Source: Climacteris rufus (Eukaryota > Chordata > Aves > Passeriformes > Climacteridae). Taken from it: a stretch of DNA of 64,000 nt. Positions within the stretch are counted from its first letter, which is position 1. Each line of letters opens with the position of its first letter. The position numbers and the translations under genes are program-made. Below, in pieces: positions 47,505-60,400 of this stretch. The stretch is taken from the NCBI GenBank assembly GCA_013398175.1, contig VZRZ01008718.1:182557-246556 (forward strand). Reading direction: 5' to 3'. Under the pieces are notes generated by a model, which saw only the letters and a program-made list of their open reading frames with translations, was not told the origin of the DNA and made no database searches.

Positions 47505-49015
47505 AAGGAGTAGTTCTTTCTCAGTACAGCTTCTCAGTTTTAAATTCCAGGGGAAAAAAATGTACAGACACAAAAAATGGTGTAAAACCGTTTCCATTCA
47601 CCTACCGATAAATATCCTTTCATCTGAACACCTTGCCAAGGCTGGATCCAGCTTCCCAGACAGCAGCAGCTTCTTCTCTATCAGATGATTAACAGTGCTC
47701 TTCAGGAAAGGGGAAGAACCACCCCACATCACAGCCCCAGATAAATCCACCTTAGGTCTTCCATACATTTATTTACAGTGACATTTTTTTCTTCAGTTTT
47801 CAAAAAATTGTTTTTCTCATTTGTGGCCATATTTGGCTACTGGTCTGTAATGCATTTGTAAAGACATACACTGGGGTGTGCATATTGCAGTAGCAGATGC
47901 ATATTTTGTGCATTATTTTGTTCTGAACAGATAATTAACTCTGACAAAACCCTGTCAAAGTGACAGATGATAATACTCAAACTTCCTCCAGTCCCTCGTC
48001 CTGAATCAAACTGATGATCCTTGGTAGTTCAGAGTACAGAAATACACAAAAAAAAAACATGAAATAGACAGAATTTTTCTGTCCTTTCCTGAAACATGTC
48101 TCCCCATGAAGTCAGTGGATTTATCATACATCAGTCACTATGTATCATCACATGGGTATCAGACTCCAGATACATCAAAAAGAATAGCGTCTGAGAGTGG
48201 AAATTTTTTTGTCAATGCCAACAATTTAGCTAAACTAAAAACTTCAAACATAATGGCTGTTGTAATACTACTACCATTCTATTACTACTACTAAATATTA
48301 ATCATAATAGTCGAGTTTTAGCTGTGTTTTTTGACTTTAAATTTTAAGCAAGGATGAAATTGTAGAAAATTTCAGACTAAGAAAAAAACAAATCACACTT
48401 GATTAAAGTGTTGCTCATCTATGATCAAAAGTATATTTGGAAAACAAATTCCAGGGGATGACATGTCTGGACTGAACTTGTTTTATAAAAAACTGTGCTT
48501 AAGGGAGGGTGGGGTGTCTGTTTTTCTGGTTTGTTTGTCAACATTGTAAATGCATGCAGAAAGTAACAGCTCTGCTCCCTTTTCCTGCTCTCCCAGAAGC
48601 TTTTCTAGTTTTGTTCAAAGGGTGGAAAAGGGAGAAAAAATAACATTTTAACACATCCTTAAAAACAAAAATGGAATTTAAATAACCATTCCCCAAACTG
48701 TTTTCTTGTATTTGAAATAGAACTAAGTTACAGTTACAAATATTTAAAAATAACCATCCAGGATTTTACAGTGTCACAGTTTTAACTAAAATCTACATGG
48801 ATCAAGCTTTTGATAATTTCTTCCATCACCATAAACCAAATTAGCTGTGTCCCACTTTAAGACAAGCATTTGAAATTAACTTGAATTCTCGGTTTCCCAG
48901 TTTCTCTGTTCTTTATGAGGCTCAACAAGAAACAACAGAGGAGATGATATCTCATAATCTGTAAAGCTGCAGGAGTAGATAGCTTTCCTGATATGCGGAT
49001 AGAACTCCACAACTC
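47505..49015. other. AT-rich non-coding DNA
   Basis: I recognise nothing between the two LTRs apart from a short (TAC/TTAC)-rich run near 48270-48295. Confidence 0.5.
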
Positions 49016-49526
49016 TGTAAGTCGTAAAGTAGGTATGTTTTATTCCAAGCGCTGGGACTCGTGGGGGTAACCCTCCAAAGCAGGCGCACTGTTCACCGCG
49101 CTCTGCTAGCTATATATCAGGTTACAGGTTACATATTCAACAGGTTACACATTCAACAGGTTACACATTCAACAGGTTACACAATATGCCAATACATATT
49201 AATAACCTATCCCCACTTCATATTATAATGAGTTCAAAAGTAATTTGCATTAATTTGCGCATGCCACTGCCTCCTGGTGGTCGTGGGCAAGGGTCTTCAG
49301 ATGAAGAAAGGAAGTCTTCCTCTAGGTTGAACTTTTTACCTTGCTTCTTTGCGCAAGCTCCCTGAGTCTCTGGCTTGAGTCCGAGTCTCAAGGCTGGTTT
49401 GGGATTGTTTTAGGGTCCGAAAACAGGACCTTTGGTCATGGTTGCTTCCCTTTATCAATGGTCCTGCATCCTCCTTTTCTGCTTGGCAAGCAAGGTAAGT
49501 ATTGAGCAAGCCATATGCATTTAACA
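49016..49526 (-). mobile_element. Solo LTR, minus strand, with internal 16-bp tandem array
   Basis: On the minus strand it begins TGTTAAATGCATATGGC and ends with ...CTTACA, with AATAAA at 49038-49043 (plus-strand tttatt) close to its 3' end. The block 'aaagtaggtatgttttattc' and the CpG-bearing segment after it are recognisable from songbird LTRs. The U3 part contains several CpG and GC-rich words unlike the flanks. The left boundary is good and the right one (at ...ttaaca) is inferred from the expected TG start. The flanks 'caactc' (49010-49015) and 'caacta' (49525-49530) are similar but not flush, so no target duplication is claimed. Confidence 0.7.
49118..49188. repeat. 16-bp tandem array inside the LTR
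   Basis: Units 49125-49140, 49141-49156 and 49157-49172 are copies of 'caggttacacattcaa' (the first has one T for C), preceded by a partial 'caggtta' at 49118-49124 and followed by a diverging fourth copy from 49173. This part lies in the region just upstream of where transcription would start. Confidence 0.92.
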
Positions 49527-52500
49527 ACTAATTCCCGCTAAGCATCCTTTTAACCCTTTCCTTCCCTGTATCATTCCTTAGTATCACTGATTTAGCATTG
49601 CATTTACAAAGTAGTGTTTCTGCTCCCTAGCAATACATCACTATCCAATTCAATTCTGTTCATTAAGAATGTCAGACATCAAGCAAGTAATGCACAAAAG
49701 CATGACTTCTTTCAGTTTAGAAACTACTCCAACATCAGCCATCAAACTAAAAATAAAACAAGAATGAAAGATTAACAGTCTTCCCCTCATAAAGCAGGAG
49801 ATTCCAAGTGCCTAACACAAATATTGGGACTTAGTATATTTGGATGTACTAGTGAAAACATATGAAACTCTATCTACTTTTCCCTAGTCCTTTCAAGCAG
49901 AACAAAAGAAAAATGACTGCTCAGACATCTCATTTGCTTCTATTCTTCCAAAAAGTCTTTTTTTGTTGTATGGAACTTCAGTAATCTTTCCTTTTGCTTT
50001 CCATAAAGAAGTTCTGCAAGAACTGTGTTCCTAATACAAACCAACCAACAGAAGAATGCCTACAAACAGCACAGTGGATCTTATCTATTCACTAAATACA
50101 CAATAGAAAGTTTAAGTGATGAGAGGATTTAAAAAGAAACCTTATTAATTTCAAGTTTATACCTTTAGCAGATGTTTTATTTTCATAGATTAACTAATTA
50201 CTAAGGTACTAGCGTCACTAAAGTGTTATAAAAATACACTTACAAACATTTACAAACCTGAAGCAGACCTCTGATATACATATAGTTTACTTGTAACTTT
50301 GCAGCAGTAAAGGAATCATGGTATTGGACTTGAAACTAAGCCTGTTCTCTGCTTCTCAGCTTTTATTTTGTGAGTGCTCATTCTTCCTGATCACTTTTGA
50401 AACTTCCTGATATTTTGAACAAAATATCTTCAGATTTGTCAAGGAGGTCAGGAAAGAAATAGTGTATTCTTTCTCATATTAAAATTCATCCTGATTTTTA
50501 CAGACATCAAAACTGCCATTTAAAGTCCTTGCTTCAAATTATTAAATAGGACTGCTACTAAAATTACTCCTTTCTCAATAAATTTGAGCATGCTTTTGAG
50601 AATTCACTTCTGTATGGCATGTAACTGAGTTTCCAGAAAAGACACAGACAAACTGATTTCATATTTAGCACCTGTCATCTGTTTCCTAACTGATTTTGAA
50701 CTAGAGAAAATAAACAGGAACACCATGTATTCAATAGTGTTCTAATATTAATAATGTCCTCTGTGACATTTTCATGCATCAGAGATTTGTACCTTAACAA
50801 AACCGCCACCTATAAATTATTATTAGAATCCAGACATCTGGCATGAGGGACACATGTTGCCTTCTGTTAACTGAACTGCCTCTAAGACAGTGTCCCTGAA
50901 AATTAATGCAATTGGTAATCTGACCTGTGCTATGTATGCCCACACAATCCACAATTTTTATGTGTTATGAATAGTGGCTGGTATACTGTGGGTAACAGTT
51001 TATAGCACACTCTAATAATTAGTTCTTTAAAGGAATACTAGAAATTTGTGAAACTTTTGCACACTGAAGATCAAGGGTCCAAAGCTTCAAATTTTGTTGA
51101 TGAGAGCGTTATAGTGGATATAATAGAGTAAGTGTTTGTATATCTGAAGCCTTAATGACTGTCAAACAAACTCATATAACCAAAATTACTGTTGATGGAA
51201 CAAGCTTTAGCCTGCTGTTTCTTTAATTTCAAATAGTTTTGCAATCTGTAAATCTCTACTGTATTGGTTTGATAAACCACATTACCAATTTGGTTTGATA
51301 TCATGCTTAAATATATATATACATACATATATATATATATATATATTTCTTCTACATATATTCATATTCCTTCTACTTATTCATCAAACACCTTCATAAG
51401 CATCAATTCCCCCACCACCTTTCTAACTGATATTGGCAACTAGCTTTCCATTAAGAAGTCAAGGGATATAATCTTATGGTGGATCATGTAAAAGGATATA
51501 AAATAACTTTTGTTTTGCAGATGACATGAGAGTTATTTTATAGTTCTGTATTTAACAAAATGTTTTCATAAATAGTTGGAGATGGTTCTGAAGTTAAGTA
51601 GTTGCCATTAAAAGCATTGATTTTGATAGACACTTTTAAAGATATGGCAATTTACAGGTTCATATTTACCAGTTTAGGTTTTATAGGAGAAACACATTTT
51701 TAAAAATCACTAAATGATATATAGAACTGTCTATTTCTATTGTCATTCTGGTTCACTCGTACAGAATGTGTTAGTGTTTACAGACCAGACAGTCCATTTC
51801 CAGCATTTTTAATCTTCCACAGATTTGACCATGAATCGATCCTTGTTGAGAGATCATTTGCGAAAGAATTAACCTAGTTGAGCATGTGAGGTCAGAAATA
51901 GAATGGAATGAAGAACAGTCAAAGCCTGAGAGACAAAATAGATGTTCCTTCTTTTTATAGACACATTGACCACAAAAACCCAAAAATAAAAAAGAAAGCT
52001 ATTGGGTCATAAGTACTTGCTGAGAAACTTGCATTAGAAATTAAGAAAAATAAAATGACAATCCAATGACAATTTGACTTCTCAGACATAAGAAGAGTGA
52101 TAAATATCTGGTAGCATTTACTGAATACATTCCACAGAAAACCGAGGGAATTTTAAAATCTTTCATGAGATTATGAAAAGCAGATTTTGGGGTAAGAGAC
52201 AAACTGATGTGCACATGAAAACTGAGAAGGAATTTTAAAGGACTGATTATCTTTAATGTAAGCAAAATAGATATTGAGTACCTTCCAGTTGTTTCAGAAT
52301 TTAGTGCTGAAAATCTCTGTTCAGGAGACAAAAGGAAACCCAGAATTTTTAGAAAAAATTATATATTCTGTAATTATGGATTTTGACATTAGATAACAAC
52401 AGTATTTGTTATCCTGGAAATGAAATATTTCTCTTTAAATGGTATTTTCTGGATTCTCTGTCATCCATTTTCCACAGCTGATAAATCAGTATTTTGAACA

Positions 52501-55500
52501 TTGCAATATTTATCATTACAGAAATCAGAATAATTGTCCTTTTAAAAAAAGTTATTTATTTCCTTTCTTACCTATAAGAATTCAAAGTACAGGTGGATTA
52601 AGGTTCAGATCCTCAAAAATGTTTAGACAATTTCCAGTATTTTCAGTTACAATTCCTACCAACCATTTCTTGAATGCAGAGAATAAATTTACAGGCAGAA
52701 TGGAACTGAATATTTTTTTTTGCAGCCATGTAGACAACTGGATGCTCTCCTTTTATACACAGGATATATTCACATCCTGAGCTTCTCATCTACATAAGAT
52801 GTGTATAAAGGAATCTAAAGGAAAATCAGTGCAGTGAATCGGTATCGGTTCTGTTTCTTCGCAAAATATGAGCTATAGTCTCAAGTCTGTTCTCAATTCC
52901 AAGGTTTACCAATCATATTTTTGTATTTTTCTACATACCAGTTCCAAGTGACTAATTCATGCAGGAAAGTCTGTGGCCAGGACTATGAAATAACTGCCGG
53001 ATGGAAATGTTCTCTCTAAGGTTTCCACTCCTTTTCCTATTGTGGAAAGTTCTGTGTATAGTAGCAAACTCTTGACACCCCATCTCAGTCACCATGGGAT
53101 CAGCAGGAAGCCTTTGCCTCAATGCTGTCTTCCAGAGAGCCATACCTTCTGCTCCTCTCCCCTATTCTCCTTTAGCCTACCTTCTTGGGAGCAATTAACT
53201 TACACTTTTTTTTTAAGTGACAGGTGTTGTTAACATGTTTAGTTGAGCTCTTTCAAAATCTGATGATCCTCCCATTGCAAATTTCTGTCAAAAAAGCATT
53301 TCTGTTCCAAAACCTTTGTAAAACAACACCTTACTGCTAATTTCTACCCATTCTTTTTCACTGTGTGACATAAAGGATTCTAGAGACCATACTGTAGTGG
53401 ACAACAGAGTTTCAGAAAACCGATGAGTATCTCATGGGAACATAGGTATATAATAACAGTGGACTTTTCCCCTCCAACGCTAAAATATTATATTCTCCAA
53501 TAATACCAAGACCAGACACGTATTAAGAAAAAAAGGAACAATGTAACTTCAGTCAGTAAGGTTTAAGATTTTTAGTAAGGTGGCTAGACCAGTAGGCAAA
53601 AAAGGCAGTATGAGCCAGAGAATGGTAAAACTATTAGCCTGGGAGCAAGGAATTGAACCTGAGAATGTGTTAAATTGAACCACAATATTGCTCTATCGAT
53701 GGACTCAGAAGTTTTCGTAGATTAATCTTTGAGCTGCGGGTGTGGTTGGAGAAATCAGGACTGTAATTAATATAAAATAGTTGACTTGTGTTTTTTTCTA
53801 TACAAACTGCATATTTCACAACAGAGCATCTAGAGAACTGGTGAAAGAAATGTTTAAAACAGGCTTCAGCATTCCCAGGTCTGCTACTGAAATGCTGTAT
53901 AAAATTTAAAAGTCACTAAATCCATCACCCATCTCAGTTTATCTATCTAACAATGAGTGTATTAAAATAGTCCCATCTTTTCCTCCTGAAGAGGAATGAG
54001 GTGAAGAAGAAACACCATATATCTAAAGGGTGATGCAGCTTTTGACTACAGTGAACTTCCCTGTCCAATAGTTGTTCACATGAAAAAGAATTGCAGCTTC
54101 CAAAAATGTTGCTGGGTGAACACCTGAGAAAAGCATAGGTAGTGTATTTCTGATTTCTTTTTTTCCTTCTGTAGGGTGCCTGTGCTTTATGGCAGCAATA
54201 CCAAGATCTCCTTAAGTTTCACAAGATCCCCCAAAATAATCAGCTTCTCTCATTTATGTCACCAGTGAAAATATTGACAATTATAGACTGTTTGTTCAAG
54301 ATGTCCTTTTACACCAACTGGATTTTACTCTTTATTTGCCGAGAACAAACAGTACAGAGGCCTGAATGCTTGATGCATGAACAGTCATTGGAGTTTAGCA
54401 GAGACATGCACAAAATATCGAAGCTGCTGCTTTGCTAAAAATGAATGCCTGTGACAGTGGCTCATTTGTTTCATGATAAAGTCATTCTGGAAAAATCCTG
54501 AACTCTGACAAATTTCAATTAGGTTAACTACATTCTGCTTCCCTAAATTTCCCCTGCAGCTTCAGATGGAGACAGCTTTCTTATTTTCCCTTCCTAGCAT
54601 GTTGTAGAGAGTTGCTCTGTTTTGGTAAATATCTGCTACATTCCACCCAACACGTGGCTGATCTAATCCCTTTTTCTTTGGTAGTTGCACAGTGTAATTT
54701 TTGCCTTATTACACTGAAAAGTAAGAATCCTGCCCTGAACCCTTTTTCCTGGATTGTGTGTGTGTGGTGGCAATGAAGGAACAACACAAGCTCAGTCAAA
54801 AATTTTGACATGCATTTTCTTCAGTTTTACTTTTTATTGACAGGCATTTTCTCTGTCTTTTGCTCCCAAAAAGTAATTAATCTTGTTTGTGGTTACAGTA
54901 CAGTAATACTTCTCTCCTTAGTTCTTTAGCTCTCAGTCATAAATTTGACTTAGGCCTGACATTTCTCTCTCTCTGCCTTTTTTCTCCTGTATCAGTGTGT
55001 GGCAAGAACTTGATCTTAACCCAGAGTATATTTTTATCAACTCGCTAAGAAGAGCAGAAAAAGCCTCATTCAACTCTTCTGTCTTAGCTTTGCTCTGTGT
55101 GTGTTGTGGCAACATCCTCTCTTCCTACTCTACCAACACTTTTTGTGGGTAGTATGATATCACTGGGACTGAGGCTTACGGTATGTGGAAAAAAAGTGGT
55201 ATTGCACACCAAAATGTGATGTTTTCTAACAAGGTTAATTCAGGTGAACAAACACCAGTTTCTGACCTTGATCTTCACTGCTAAAGTGAAAAACATTCCT
55301 TTGAGCATTATGTTTCATGGATTTAAAGATCTTTAAGGTATTAAAACATCCTGAAAAATCAGACCTACTCCCTCGATCCTGAATTTAGAGCATTATATAT
55401 TCTACTGGACTCTTTTAAGCTATAAATAAATATTTCAACAATAATCATAATTAAAAGTATAAGTAGACTTCAACATTTCTTTTAAAAATTAGAAAACATA

Positions 55501-57402
55501 GTAATGACAAAAAACATAGTCTATTTCATAATACATGGTGGATAAATAAAAATATTAGGTTTTTTGATGGCTGAAATTTCCAAGTTATTTTAGTAATTAC
55601 TCAAAAGTATCAGTATCCCAACTTGTACATGGCCACAGACAGTAATGTGATTTGGTGATTTCTGCAATGTAAGGATCATTGCATCTTGCCAAACTTCCAA
55701 AAAAGACATTGAAAATATTTCAGAAGGCTCAAATATAGTTGGTTCAGGCACCAGGTCAGACAGTTTTCTTTGGATTTAAAATGTTGGGGCATGGTTATAC
55801 ACCTATATGGACAAAGATTAATATTTCAATTATTTTTTCCTTTTTTTCCCACTTAAAACATACTTAGATAATCAAACATTTGTGTTTTCTTTGAGGTACA
55901 GACCACAACCCCATCTAACAATTTCCTTAGTACCACATCCTGCTAATTATTAGTACAAGTAAACTTGTTGAATAATCACATTTGGATTGTTGCATTTCAA
56001 GACACTGAGAGTGAGAAAAGGGTCAGGCACATGGACTACAAATTTGAAACTTACAGTAGATGGAAATATTTCTGTGCAGGTAGGTTCATATATTCCAGGC
56101 ACCAAACAGATAAACTTTGCAAGCATCTACTTTATCTGAGTCTTATCAGGACTAGAATTTACCTTTTACCTGTTAAAGAAAACCAATTGCAATGAATGGT
56201 GACAGTGTATTTATTGTAACCAGTCTGTCATAATTTTTTCAGAAATTGAAATTTATCTGCTAGCTCAATAACTGAGCATGGAGCCAAGAAGTTACAGAGA
56301 CAATTAGCTGTCCCAGTATGAGTTCTGAATGGAAATTAAACCTATAGTACTCGCTGCTGTTTATCCTGTTAATGCATAAACTGTTCTACTTTTTCTTGGC
56401 TTCTTAATCTCATTGTACAGGATAATCTATTTAACCAGCAGTATTTGTCTTTTTAGGTAGAAAACTTGAGAAGAATATAAGAAAGCTCTAGATGGAAAGT
56501 GAAAATTTGTTTTTTAAAAAGACAGAAAGTGGTAAAAAGTATTGAAAATTCTCATTCTATTTCTCCTTTTCTTCTGCAGGAAAATTGACAGGAGAATTTA
56601 CTTTTCAAGCAAAGGTCATCACATATAGTATCTTTTGCCTGCTATTTTGACAAAGCATAAAGATTTTTTGCATAGTAGAAGAAAACAAATATAGGATTCT
56701 CTTAATTTCAAATAGAAATGATGAAACCTTTCTTGCAAAAATCTGCAGATGTTGTATGTTCATTACTTTTGATTTTAACACATCAAAGAATGTCCTAAGA
56801 ACACTACCTTTCTTTAGCTCTCTGCTATAATAATTAACTAAATTAAAAAGGCAAGGAAAAAAGAAGGAAAGAATTTTCCAGGACTTTTGCCTCAAATCTT
56901 GATTGGTACAATAGCAAGCTGGCCCTGCCTGGCAATCATATACGCTCAAGAGCAAATATGCACTATAAAATAGTAGCAGTAGGTAAACAAGTCTGTAGAT
57001 ATGTGAGAAAATTTCACATGTGTGCAGATGAAAGTCAAAAAGCTGAGAGATGAAAATCAAGTGAGAAGACTAAGAAAAAGAGTACATTGAGAAAAATAGG
57101 GGGGGAAAAGTGTTTAGCTCTCCTCCTCCCCCTTTTTTTTTACACATTGTACTTATCATGTTATATTTTTGGATTGATTTTTACTGCTCTGCTATAAAAA
57201 CAATTTCATCCAGTGCCCTGGGCACTCTCAACATAATTAAATATATACCAAATAACATTTCAGTCAATTATCCCTGTGTTCAAACCAACTCACTCTTCAT
57301 GAGTGTAAATACAACAAACAAGTTAATTACCCTCCTGAAAAATTACTGTGAAGGATCCTAAACCAATACTATGTGGGGCTGGCTGATATGCATCTCTTTA
57401 TG
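49527..57402. other. Long AT-rich non-coding stretch
   Basis: Nearly 8 kb carry no CR1 or LTR that I can recognise. A (TA)n run lies at 51310-51347. A tRNA B-box-like word on the minus strand near 53650 has no convincing partner. A 78-bp splice-bounded open segment lies at 56002-56079. The 151-codon minus-strand frame at 56605-57060 is unrecognised and compositionally AT-driven. Confidence 0.5.
51310..51347. repeat. (TA)n microsatellite with CATA interruptions
   Basis: About 38 bases of alternating A and T, interrupted by two C bases in the middle. Confidence 0.9.
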
Positions 57403-57475
57403 TTCGTAGAATCCTAGAATCCTAGCATACCCTGAGTTGAAAGGGATACACAAGGATCATTGAAGTCCAGCATCT
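57403..57475 (-). mobile_element. Short CR1 3' tail, minus strand
   Basis: 'tagaatcctagaatcctag' is the reverse of the repeated CR1 terminal motif, followed by 'cataccctgagttgaaagg' and 'cacaaggatcattgaagtcc'. This is the same tail subtype as the plus-strand copy at 61755-61930, which has 'ggatttcaatgatccttgt' near its end. It is strongly 5'-truncated. Confidence 0.88.
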
Positions 57476-60400
57476 CAAGACAAAGTGTAAGGTGGGTTCT
57501 GAGGAAAATTTAGAACAGGTAGGATGTGTTCCTGCGGACTGACTGGATTGGATTATTGCACATGGCCAAATACAAACCTGGCACAACTGATAATTTTTCA
57601 ACCATTTCACAGGGAAATTGAAAGACAACTTGGATGCCATCTTAAAGAACACAAAAATATCATAGCCTAAATCTTTCTACATAATTTTTTCAGTGAAATG
57701 AGTAGGCACCAACGTAAGATGAAATAAAGAGCACTGAAACAACCACTCCACTATTTCCAAATTGTCCTTTTCTACCTTGAAAACAAACAAAAACCAGGTT
57801 TTTTTTTTTCTCCATGACTGGCTGAGAGTAAGGTCATATTACTGCTTAGAGAATATACTTTTGCACTTCTTCTTCTTTAAAATTTCTTTTCAGACTTCCT
57901 CATAATTGCTATCAGCTTCATAAAGGAAACAATAGTGTTATATTGATTAACAGTGGCTGCATTTTCCAATTATTTCTATAATGAGTTTAGTGGCAATGAC
58001 CCAGAAAATGGACAAAGACCTCGCTTCAGATTAATGTTGATTTGATGTAAATTGTTATTTTTTCCCTTCTCACCAGCAAATGATGATGATAGATCCCCAC
58101 TGTTAATTAATCAAAACCGCTCAAAATAGAGTTCACCAGGTGGAAATAATTAGCAGTTAATTGTCTCCTGTTTATTACTCTTCAGAGATGTAAACAACAG
58201 TCTGGTTTTATTTGACAGTATTTACTAAAAAGACCTTCAATAAATAAATTAGTGTCACAAATGTTGTAGCTTGGTATAAATACTCGTGGTTGTTCATTTT
58301 TTTAATGAGACAATGCAATGTATAAAGAATGAGTACTTTTCCCTCCAGAAAAGCAACATTTCATCTGGTGCAAACATTTGCCACTTGTTTCACATGCAAA
58401 ATTTCCTTTTGCTTGCTTTTTCTAGACTGAATAATTGAGTGGCAGAAAAACATGAACAGAGCGTCCTAATGCGGAATCATTAACTTCACATAAGAAGGAG
58501 GTTTTGTCTTGTTTGCATTTTGATGGCTACAGTGGTTTCGTGTTTCAGAAAAAAACATGCTTTCCTCAGGCAGAGTAAGAATTTATTAACAGATGCATTG
58601 CTATCATGATGGTAATGGTGACAATGGTGATGACTATTTTTTGGAGTTAGTGGTCAAATGTCCCTTGGGTGCCCAATTCCTGTTATGAATTTACATCCAC
58701 AAATGAGGCACCTTATCCAATTCAGAGGAAACTTTAAAAGCCAGTTTGTTATATTTACAGTAAAATAGATTAACCATCAGATTAATAAATGAGGTTCTTT
58801 ATGAGTTCTCATTCTCAAAAGAGAGACATTAACAAAAAAATTACAGTCACATTAAGATATTCAGAAATTGCCAATATTCAACTTATTCTTAAAAGAATGT
58901 CGCTCTTTAAAGCCAGTAAATGAGGTCCATTTCCCTTAAAGCTTGTTTTGATCCTCAGATGAAATGTGGTTGTGGTTTCTGGTCAGGCTATAGCAAATTT
59001 TTAAATTTAAAATCTGTATTACCTGGAACAGCAAACCTTTTTTTCCAGGGACTCCTTTCTTGATCTCAGAAATGGTTGCCACAGGGAACAAGAAGGAATA
59101 CATTTTCATCTCCACTGTGCTACTATTTCACAGCTAGTATTTCAGTTTTTCCAATTTGTATGACAAACTACGATTTTTAAAATATGAGTGTGAAAACTCA
59201 CAAAAATTTAAACTTTGGAAATTTTGTTGCAGATAGTATGGATCTGTCTGCTTCCCTTTGGTATTGCTCCTATGACAAATATACTGAAACAATGGTGACC
59301 AGCCTTGTTTTAATATTTTAAAAACTCTACAAAATCTATGAATAATATTAATAAAATAATTAAAAAGTCAATATTTACATGGTGTGTATGTGCAACTTAG
59401 AGGAGAAGTTTCCAGTGCTGGAAACCCTGTCATATCCTTGCCATGTAGAGCAAGCATTTGATATAATCAGAAAAATACGATCAAACTTTAAAATATTTCT
59501 TAGTTTGTGTTCTTAAACTGTCACATTCCGTTCCAGACAACTATATGGTTTTCTGCAAGACCTGTTCTTGCAGTCAAATAGCTGTCTGGTGCTGGTATTA
59601 TTTTCTCTCAGATGTTATTAGATAAGGTTCATTGACTTATTTCCTTTGTCAGTGTGACAATTTAATATTTAATTTCATTTTTACCTGTAAAGAAAATGCT
59701 GGATGTCTTGGAAAACCAAGCAAACCAAAAAACCCATACACTTTTGTTTGCATTATCAAGCACTACAGTAAAAAAACAAAAACCTCAGCTACAACTTAAA
59801 GAACTGAACTGTCAGGTGGTGATAAGCTAGAGTCAGGGCTAGGTGAGGACTCTGTAAGGGGACGATTTACACTGCTTTGCCTGTCTGCATCAAGGCAGTC
59901 AATTCTTGGCTTCAGCATAAATCTAGAAAATTAGAAAGACAATGGCCTACCCTAGACATTTTCTTTTATATAATATTTCTCTTTATATAATATGTTCAGA
60001 CTGGAGTTCTTTTGCCATTTTGTCTGTCAAGACAAAATGCTACTGAACTTTATCTGCCATTTCTGCCATTCCTTATTTTGAAAAGACCTTTGGAAGTAAA
60101 GCCTTTTTTTCTTTAAGAAACAATATATTTCTCTATGGAAAAGTCCATAATTCTTCCATCCAAGTGGGCAACATTTTTGAAATAGATCAGTCTGAATTCC
60201 CCAAAATTAATTTTTAATTTTTTTCCTTGACTGTCATATTTTGTGGGTTACTTCTAGCTCTAAGATTTCCAAAATGGCCATTTAGCACCATTTTCTTTTG
60301 ATTTTCTCTTTGTGACTTTAAAATATTCTGCCTGTGATCATATATTAGTAGTACATGTAGATACAGGACTGTTTCCTTAATGCTGTGTTTTAAATAGCAG

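Noticed and set aside
53640..53710. tRNA-like B-box word (minus-strand GGTTCAATTCC)
   Set aside because: The surrounding bases do not form a full T-arm or cloverleaf, and no acceptable A-box partner or SINE body is recognisable.
56605..57060. 151-codon minus-strand open frame
   Set aside because: Hydrophobic, AT-driven composition without a domain or splice context.
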